Positions 59,479-64,000 of a stretch of DNA of 64,000 bases are shown piece by piece (the first letter of the stretch is position 1; each line of letters begins with the position of its first letter). Under the pieces are notes generated by a model that saw nothing but the letters and a program-made list of their open reading frames with translations, was not told the origin of the DNA and ran no database searches. Position numbers and translations under genes: made by a program. Origin of the DNA: Guptibacillus hwajinpoensis (GTDB lineage Bacteria > Bacillota > Bacilli > Bacillales > Guptibacillaceae); the NCBI RefSeq assembly GCF_005144865.1, contig NZ_SWFM01000003.1, positions 372,001 to 436,000 of the forward strand. Reading direction: 5' to 3'.

Positions 59479-59574
59479 TACTATATCGTTAGCACCAGTG
59501 AACGTTGAACAGCAAACAGTAGTAAAACGTGCCTTATCACCATTGTTCTTACGGTGTAAGCTTCCGTTTTTTCT

Positions 59575-59660
59575 TGTAAAGCATAAGAAAAGCTTAAGCG
59601 CCTTACTTCCTCCAATCAGGCTCAATATGAGCTTAACCAGTAAGGTGCTGAAGCTAGACA
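59575..59660 (-). repeat. Nested-hairpin intergenic repeat between dnaK and dnaJ
   Basis: Minus strand begins TGTCTAGCTTCAGCACCTTA and ends near AAGGCGCTTAAGCTTTTCTT. A 17-nt inverted pair (59591-59607 and 59639-59655, two mismatches) encloses an inner GCTCA / TGAGC hairpin. The ends resemble an interspersed repeat of many Bacillaceae (TGTCTAGCTCCAGCGCC ... AAGGCGCTTCCGCTTTTCT) that I recall. The rest of the gap (59661-59752) shows nothing clear. Confidence 0.7.
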
Positions 59661-59752
59661 TGACAGAATGTGATTATTTTGTAAAAGGTTGGTTCTTCAA
59701 AATGTTGTAATACAATGTAGATTTTTCATAGTTAAACAAACATTTCCTTAAC

Positions 59753-59796
59753 TATGAAAAAAGTCAAAGCCAAGATACGCCTGACTTTGACTTTTT
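59753..59796 (-). terminator. Strong terminator after dnaK
   Basis: AAAAAGTCAAAG / CTTTGACTTTTT stem with a 15-nt loop and T runs; it lies 14 bp after the dnaK stop. Confidence 0.9.
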
Positions 59797-59809
59797 TCGT
59801 ATCATATTC

Positions 59810-61645
59810 TTACTTTTTGTCGTCTTCGTTTACTTCTTCGTATTCAGCATCGACAACGTTGTCGTCAGCTTGCTCAGCGCCGCCTTCTTCGCCAGCTTGA
59901 GCCTGTTGAGCTTGAGCAGCTTGCTCATACATTTTAGTAGTTAGAGCTTGAACAACTTCTTGAAGTTCGTCTTTAGCTGTACGAATTTCTTCAATGTCAT
60001 CATTCTCTAGGGCTGCTTTTACTTTATCTTTAGCTTCGTTAGCTTTATTCACTTCTTCTTCCTCTACTTGACCTTCAAGATCTTTTAGAGTTTTTTCAGT
60101 AGTGAATACGAGCTGATCAGCTTCGTTACGTGTTTCAACTTCTTCACGACGCTTCTTATCTTCTTCAGCGTTCGCTTCAGCGTCTTTCACCATGTTTTCA
60201 ATCTCGTCATCAGAAAGACCGCTTGAAGACTTAATTGTAATAGATTGTTCCTTATTTGTACCAAGATCCTTCGCACGAACGTTCACGATACCGTTTTTGT
60301 CGATATCAAATGATACTTCGATTTGCGGAGTTCCTCGTGGAGCTGGAGGAATATCAGTCAGTTGGAAGCGACCAAGAGTCTTGTTATACTGAGCCATTTC
60401 ACGCTCACCCTGAAGGACATGAATGTCCACTGAAGGTTGGTTATCTGCAGCAGTTGAGAAAGTCTGTGACTTACTAGTCGGGATTGTTGTATTACGCTCG
60501 ATAAGCTTTGTAAATACGCCACCCATTGTTTCGATACCAAGAGAAAGTGGAGTTACGTCAAGAAGAACAACGTCTTTCACATCACCAGCAATTACACCTG
60601 CTTGAATTGCTGCACCAAGAGCAACAACTTCATCAGGGTTAACGCCTTTATGTGGATCTTGTCCAGTTTCTTTCTTAATGGCTTCTTGTACTGCAGGAAT
60701 ACGAGTAGAACCACCAACAAGAATAACTTTATCTAGTTCAGATGGAGACATTCCAGCATCTTTAAGAGCTTGGCGAGTAGGTGCCATTGTACGCTCTACA
60801 AGATTTGCAGAAAGCTCTTCAAACTTAGCACGAGTCAAGTTAAGCTCAAGGTGTTTAGGTCCTGAAGCATCTGCTGTGATAAATGGAAGAGAGATTTGCG
60901 TTTGTGCTACTCCTGAAAGATCTTTCTTCGCTTTTTCAGCAGCGTCTTTCAAACGTTGAAGTGCCATCTTATCTTGACCAAGATCAACACCTGTATCTTT
61001 CTTGAATTCAGCTACTAGGTGATCGATAATAACCTGGTCAAAATCGTCACCACCAAGGCGGTTGTCACCAGCAGTAGACTTAACTTCAAATACGCCTCCA
61101 CCAAGTTCAAGGATCGATACGTCAAAAGTACCGCCACCAAGGTCAAATACTAGAATTGTTTGATCTTCATCTTCTTTATCAAGACCGTAAGCGAGTGCTG
61201 CAGCTGTCGGTTCGTTTACAATACGCTCTACTTCAAGACCAGCGATTTTACCAGCGTCTTTTGTAGCCTGACGCTCAGCATCGTTAAAGTAAGCAGGTAC
61301 TGTAATAACTGCTTTCTCTACGCCTTCACCTAGGTAGTCTTCTGCATATGACTTCAATTTCTGAAGAATGATTGCTGAAATTTCTTGTGGTGAAAATGTT
61401 TTACCATTCACGTCTTCTTTATGGTCTGTACCCATATGACGCTTAATTGATTGAATCGTGTTTGGGTTCGTGATTGCTTGACGCTTTGCAACCTCACCCA
61501 CTAGACGTTCTTCATCTTTAAAAGCAACAACCGATGGAGTTGTACGACTACCTTCCGGGTTAGGAATAACCGTCGCTTCTCCGCCTTCCATTACTGCAAT
61601 ACAAGAGTTTGTTGTACCAAGGTCAATACCGATAATTTTACTCAT
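59810..61645 (-). CDS. dnaK: Chaperone DnaK (Hsp70)
   Basis: 611 residues. ATPase domain (1 to about 355) with [25 protein letters not shown] and [11 protein letters not shown], then linker [12 protein letters not shown], substrate-binding domain and helical lid with Gln/Ala-rich tail ending [14 protein letters not shown] precedes the ATG. Third gene of hrcA-grpE-dnaK under CIRCE control. Confidence 0.98.
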   Translation of the reverse strand: MSKIIGIDLGTTNSCIAVMEGGEATVIPNPEGSRTTPSVVAFKDEERLVGEVAKRQAITNPNTIQSIKRHMGTDHKEDVNGKTFSPQEISAIILQKLKSYAEDYLGEGVEKAVITVPAYFNDAERQATKDAGKIAGLEVERIVNEPTAAALAYGLDKEDEDQTILVFDLGGGTFDVSILELGGGVFEVKSTAGDNRLGGDDFDQVIIDHLVAEFKKDTGVDLGQDKMALQRLKDAAEKAKKDLSGVAQTQISLPFITADASGPKHLELNLTRAKFEELSANLVERTMAPTRQALKDAGMSPSELDKVILVGGSTRIPAVQEAIKKETGQDPHKGVNPDEVVALGAAIQAGVIAGDVKDVVLLDVTPLSLGIETMGGVFTKLIERNTTIPTSKSQTFSTAADNQPSVDIHVLQGEREMAQYNKTLGRFQLTDIPPAPRGTPQIEVSFDIDKNGIVNVRAKDLGTNKEQSITIKSSSGLSDDEIENMVKDAEANAEEDKKRREEVETRNEADQLVFTTEKTLKDLEGQVEEEEVNKANEAKDKVKAALENDDIEEIRTAKDELQEVVQALTTKMYEQAAQAQQAQAGEEGGAEQADDNVVDAEYEEVNEDDKK

Positions 61646-61676
61646 TGTTTTCTACCTCCAATTTCTTAATATGTAG

Positions 61677-62249
61677 TTACGAACTTACCTTCACCATTGC
61701 AGGTCGAAGGACACGATCATTTAATTGATAGCCTTTTTGCAAGACCTCAACAACCACATCTGAATCATGTTCATCTGACTCAACCTGCATAACAGCTTGA
61801 TGAAGATGTGGATTGAAAGCTTCTCCTACAGTTCCAATTTCTTCAATTCCTTCATTTGCAAGTGCATCTTTCAATTGGCGGTACACCATTTCCATTCCAG
61901 TAAGCAATGACGTGACCTGCTCATTATCACTTTGAACAGCAAGTGCTCGTTCAAAGTTATCGATAGCAGGAAGCAGCTCTTCAGCAAGCTTCTGTGAACG
62001 GTACTTAGCGTCAGCACTACGTTCCTCGCGCGTTCTACGGCGGAAGTTGTCGTATTCTGCCTGTGTACGCATATATCTATTCTCAAGCTCTTCTACTTGC
62101 TTCTGCAAGTTCTCAAGCTCTTCATTTTCATTGGTTTCAGATACTTCAATAACTTCAGGTTCTTCATTCTCTTCAGCATCCTGCTCAAGATTATCGTTCT
62201 CTTCCGTTAGAAGTTCTTCTTCCTCTTGATGACTGTTTTGCTTTTCCAC
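61677..62249 (-). CDS. grpE: Nucleotide exchange factor GrpE
   Basis: 190 residues. An acidic N-terminal tail (about 5-50), a long coiled coil (LQKQVEELENRYMRTQAEYDN near 50-100), and a C-terminal beta domain (GYQLNDRVLRPAMVKV). GTG 62249 is the start because GGGAGGTGAAA lies just upstream; ten earlier codons are not used. Cofactor of DnaK, 31 nt upstream of it. Confidence 0.96.
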   Translation of the reverse strand: MEKQNSHQEEEELLTEENDNLEQDAEENEEPEVIEVSETNENEELENLQKQVEELENRYMRTQAEYDNFRRRTREERSADAKYRSQKLAEELLPAIDNFERALAVQSDNEQVTSLLTGMEMVYRQLKDALANEGIEEIGTVGEAFNPHLHQAVMQVESDEHDSDVVVEVLQKGYQLNDRVLRPAMVKVSS

Positions 62250-62341
62250 GAATTTCACCTCCCTATCGAAATATACCAAATCGTTCTCTCATAGAAAAGG
62301 ATGGAAGAATTATTTCTCCCACCTTCTTCACTATTACCAAT

Positions 62342-63382
62342 TTACCAGTGTTTGAAACTTTGGTATCGATCAGTAAGCGTTCTGGTTAGATCATTTGCTA
62401 GAAAACCAAGGATACCCATGGATCGTTGATATTCCATCCTAGTAGGCCCCAACAATGCAATTGAACCCATTCGCTTGCCTTCGATGAAATAGTCCGCGGT
62501 AACAATACTACAATTCTGCATTGCCTCAAGATCGTTCTCTTGGCCAATTTTAACCTCAATACCATTCTTCTCAGGTCGAAGTACATTGTACATGACTTCA
62601 TCCTGTTCAAAAGTGTTTAATAAAAGCCTCACTTTATCAATGTCCTTAAATTCAGGTTGAGTTAAAATATTGGTCTTACCGCCATAATAGACTTTTTCTG
62701 CATTGGTATAGAGAAAAAGATTTTCAAGCATCGTATTAACTTCATTGTAATTCTCAATATGTTTCTTCAGTACAGTCGCCATTTCTTTCATCATTGTCGA
62801 CTTTAAAGAAATTAATGGAACATCCTTCAATCGCTCATTCATGATATTAACAACTTTTTCAATATCAGACATGCTAACTGAAGGTGGAATTTTCATTGTG
62901 CGGTTCTCTACATGGCCACTGTCAGCTACCAGAATAACGACAGCCGTATCCTTCGAAAGAGGAATGATTTGAATCTGGCGAAGCTTTGTTTCAAATACTT
63001 CAGGGCCAAGAATAATCGACGTGTATTGCGTAAGTTCAGAAAGAATTCCTGCAGACTGCTGAATGACCTTCTCTACCTCAACCATTCTCTCTGCAAAAAG
63101 TGATTGGATGTTGTTCACTTCATACTTGGAGAGTACAGGTGGTGATAGAAGGTTATCTACATAGAAACGATAGCCTTTTTCCGATGGAACTCGACCTGAT
63201 GAGCTATGTGTTTTCTCGATATACCCCATCTCTTCAAGATCCGCAAGTTCATTACGTATCGTTGCAGAGCTAAAGGTTACATCTTCGCGCTTCGAAATCG
63301 TTCGCGAACCAACTGGCTCAGCAGTTTGAATGTAGTCGTTAATCAACAATTGCAAAATGAATAGTTGACGTTCTGTTAACAT
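62342..63382 (-). CDS. hrcA: Heat-inducible transcription repressor HrcA
   Basis: 346-residue repressor of class I heat-shock genes binding CIRCE. Winged helix at about 1-75 (FSSATIRNELADLEEMGYIEKTHSSSGRVPS as consecutive pieces) and the dimerisation domain. First gene of the operon; its promoter contains a perfect CIRCE, giving autoregulation. Confidence 0.97.
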   Translation of the reverse strand: MLTERQLFILQLLINDYIQTAEPVGSRTISKREDVTFSSATIRNELADLEEMGYIEKTHSSSGRVPSEKGYRFYVDNLLSPPVLSKYEVNNIQSLFAERMVEVEKVIQQSAGILSELTQYTSIILGPEVFETKLRQIQIIPLSKDTAVVILVADSGHVENRTMKIPPSVSMSDIEKVVNIMNERLKDVPLISLKSTMMKEMATVLKKHIENYNEVNTMLENLFLYTNAEKVYYGGKTNILTQPEFKDIDKVRLLLNTFEQDEVMYNVLRPEKNGIEVKIGQENDLEAMQNCSIVTADYFIEGKRMGSIALLGPTRMEYQRSMGILGFLANDLTRTLTDRYQSFKHW

Positions 63383-63398
63383 CCCCTCATCACCTCTG

Positions 63399-63425
63399 TT
63401 AGCACTCTAAGTGATTGAGTGCTAA
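63399..63425. promoter_or_regulatory. CIRCE operator
   Basis: TTAGCACTC, 9-nt spacer, GAGTGCTAA: a perfect match to the HrcA operator, 17 bp upstream of the hrcA start. Confidence 0.98.
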
Positions 63426-63436
63426 ATCTAATAATA

Positions 63437-63465
63437 AGGTAACAGAAAATTATTTTGGTTGTCAA
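63437..63465 (-). promoter_or_regulatory. Sigma-A promoter of hrcA-grpE-dnaK
   Basis: Minus strand TTGACA (63460-63465), 17-bp spacer, TTACCT (63437-63442), leading directly into CIRCE. Confidence 0.65.
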
Positions 63466-63518
63466 TCTTTACGGTATAGTTCTTTAAACTTGTTATAAGA
63501 TTGGTTTAGTGAGGAAGA

Positions 63519-64000
63519 TCAATCTATTGCAAGAAATTCCTGAAAGACTTCATTCCCTAAGAAAAAGCCCTTTTCAGTTAGCGAAATGTGTGTTCCAGTA
63601 TCTTGTAAAAGGTTTTTACTTGTTAAGTTCTCAATTTGTTTACCAAAAACACTAAACATCGGCTGACCAAATTTATCTTCAAACCTTTGCTTGGAGACGC
63701 CTTCTCTCATACGTAGCCCCATAAACATTTCTTCTTCCATCCGTTCTGCTTTCGTTAAAACATTGTCATCTATATAAGGAAAACCATTTTCGTCAATTCG
63801 ATTCATATATTGCTTTAATGGCCCTGCATTCGCTCTTCTTACACCATCAATATAGCTATGCGCCCCTGCACCAATTCCATAATACTCATCGTTTTTCCAA
63901 TACGTTATATTATGCTTACTTTCAAAACCCTCTTTTGCGAAATTACTAATTTCGTATTGAGAAAGTCCAGCTTCCTCTAGGCGACTTATGAGCAGTGCAT
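63519..64000 (-). CDS. hemW: HemW (radical SAM, formerly coproporphyrinogen III oxidase-like), N-terminal part outside the window
   Basis: The visible C-terminal 160 codons include YEISNFAKEGFESKHN and YWKNDEYYGIGAGAHSY, characteristic of HemW. The radical SAM cysteines lie upstream, outside the window. HemW is a haem chaperone rather than an oxidase in studied bacteria. It precedes hrcA, as hemW does in B. subtilis. Confidence 0.92.
   Translation of the reverse strand, partial: ALLISRLEEAGLSQYEISNFAKEGFESKHNITYWKNDEYYGIGAGAHSYIDGVRRANAGPLKQYMNRIDENGFPYIDDNVLTKAERMEEEMFMGLRMREGVSKQRFEDKFGQPMFSVFGKQIENLTSKNLLQDTGTHISLTEKGFFLGNEVFQEFLAID

Overview
The window is chromosomal DNA from an endospore-forming member of the Bacillaceae. 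Three things point there: the gene order follows the Bacillus subtilis yqg-yqf-yqe block (sodA, yqgC, yqgB, ispG, zur, nfo, cshB, ispH, trmK, cccA, sigA, dnaG, ccpN, recO, era, phoH, yqfD, yqfC, floA, rpsU, hrcA-grpE-dnaK-dnaJ); the sporulation genes yqfC and yqfD are present; and ribosome binding sites are strong GGAGG types with many TTG and GTG starts. The species cannot be fixed from sequence alone; the extra genes and the repeat family would fit an alkaliphilic or marine Bacillaceae lineage.

Layout. 1-2.5 kb: start of a class B penicillin-binding protein (cut by the window edge) and an MFS transporter. 2.6-4.9 kb: an orphan small gene, Mn superoxide dismutase and a seven-tRNA operon (Asn-Met-His-Ile2-Ser-fMet-Phe). 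5-8.2 kb: yqgC, a PhoU-tailed Na/phosphate cotransporter and yqgB. 8.2-16.1 kb: a SAM-I riboswitch followed by the overlapping operon metI-metC-yitJ-metH, a route from an activated homoserine to methionine. 16.4-19.9 kb: a short NfeD protein, a secreted DUF1002 protein, LysM protein YqfZ and IspG. 19.9-25.5 kb: YqfX, YqfW, the zinc block znuC-znuB-zur, a lytic transglycosylase, a YitT-family protein and a DUF2624 protein. 25.7-32.3 kb: nfo, cshB, yqfQ, ispH, yqfO, trmK, cccA. 32.4-35.4 kb: an acyl-CoA synthetase and an acyl-CoA dehydrogenase behind a promoter overlapped by a cre-like catabolite site. 35.8-46.6 kb: rpoD-dnaG-yqxD, ppsR-ccpN, recO, yqzL, era-cdd-dgkA-ybeY-pgpH. 46.7-53.3 kb: phoH, yqfD, yqfC, yqfB-like, floA, nfeD, yqeY, rpsU. 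53.4-64 kb: yqeW, deoC, mtaB-rsmE-prmA, dnaJ, dnaK-grpE-hrcA behind CIRCE, and the end of hemW.

No prophage, CRISPR array, transposase gene or toxin-antitoxin locus is visible. The most interesting items are: (1) a non-coding, MITE-like repeat family with terminal inverted repeats and perfect 8-bp target duplications at three places plus one decayed copy; (2) two genes, nfeD and the lytic transglycosylase, whose best-supported translation start is the rare codon AUC; (3) a partial duplication of the initiator tRNA gene with its leader; (4) a dnaK-dnaJ junction interrupted by a strong terminator and a nested-hairpin repeat.
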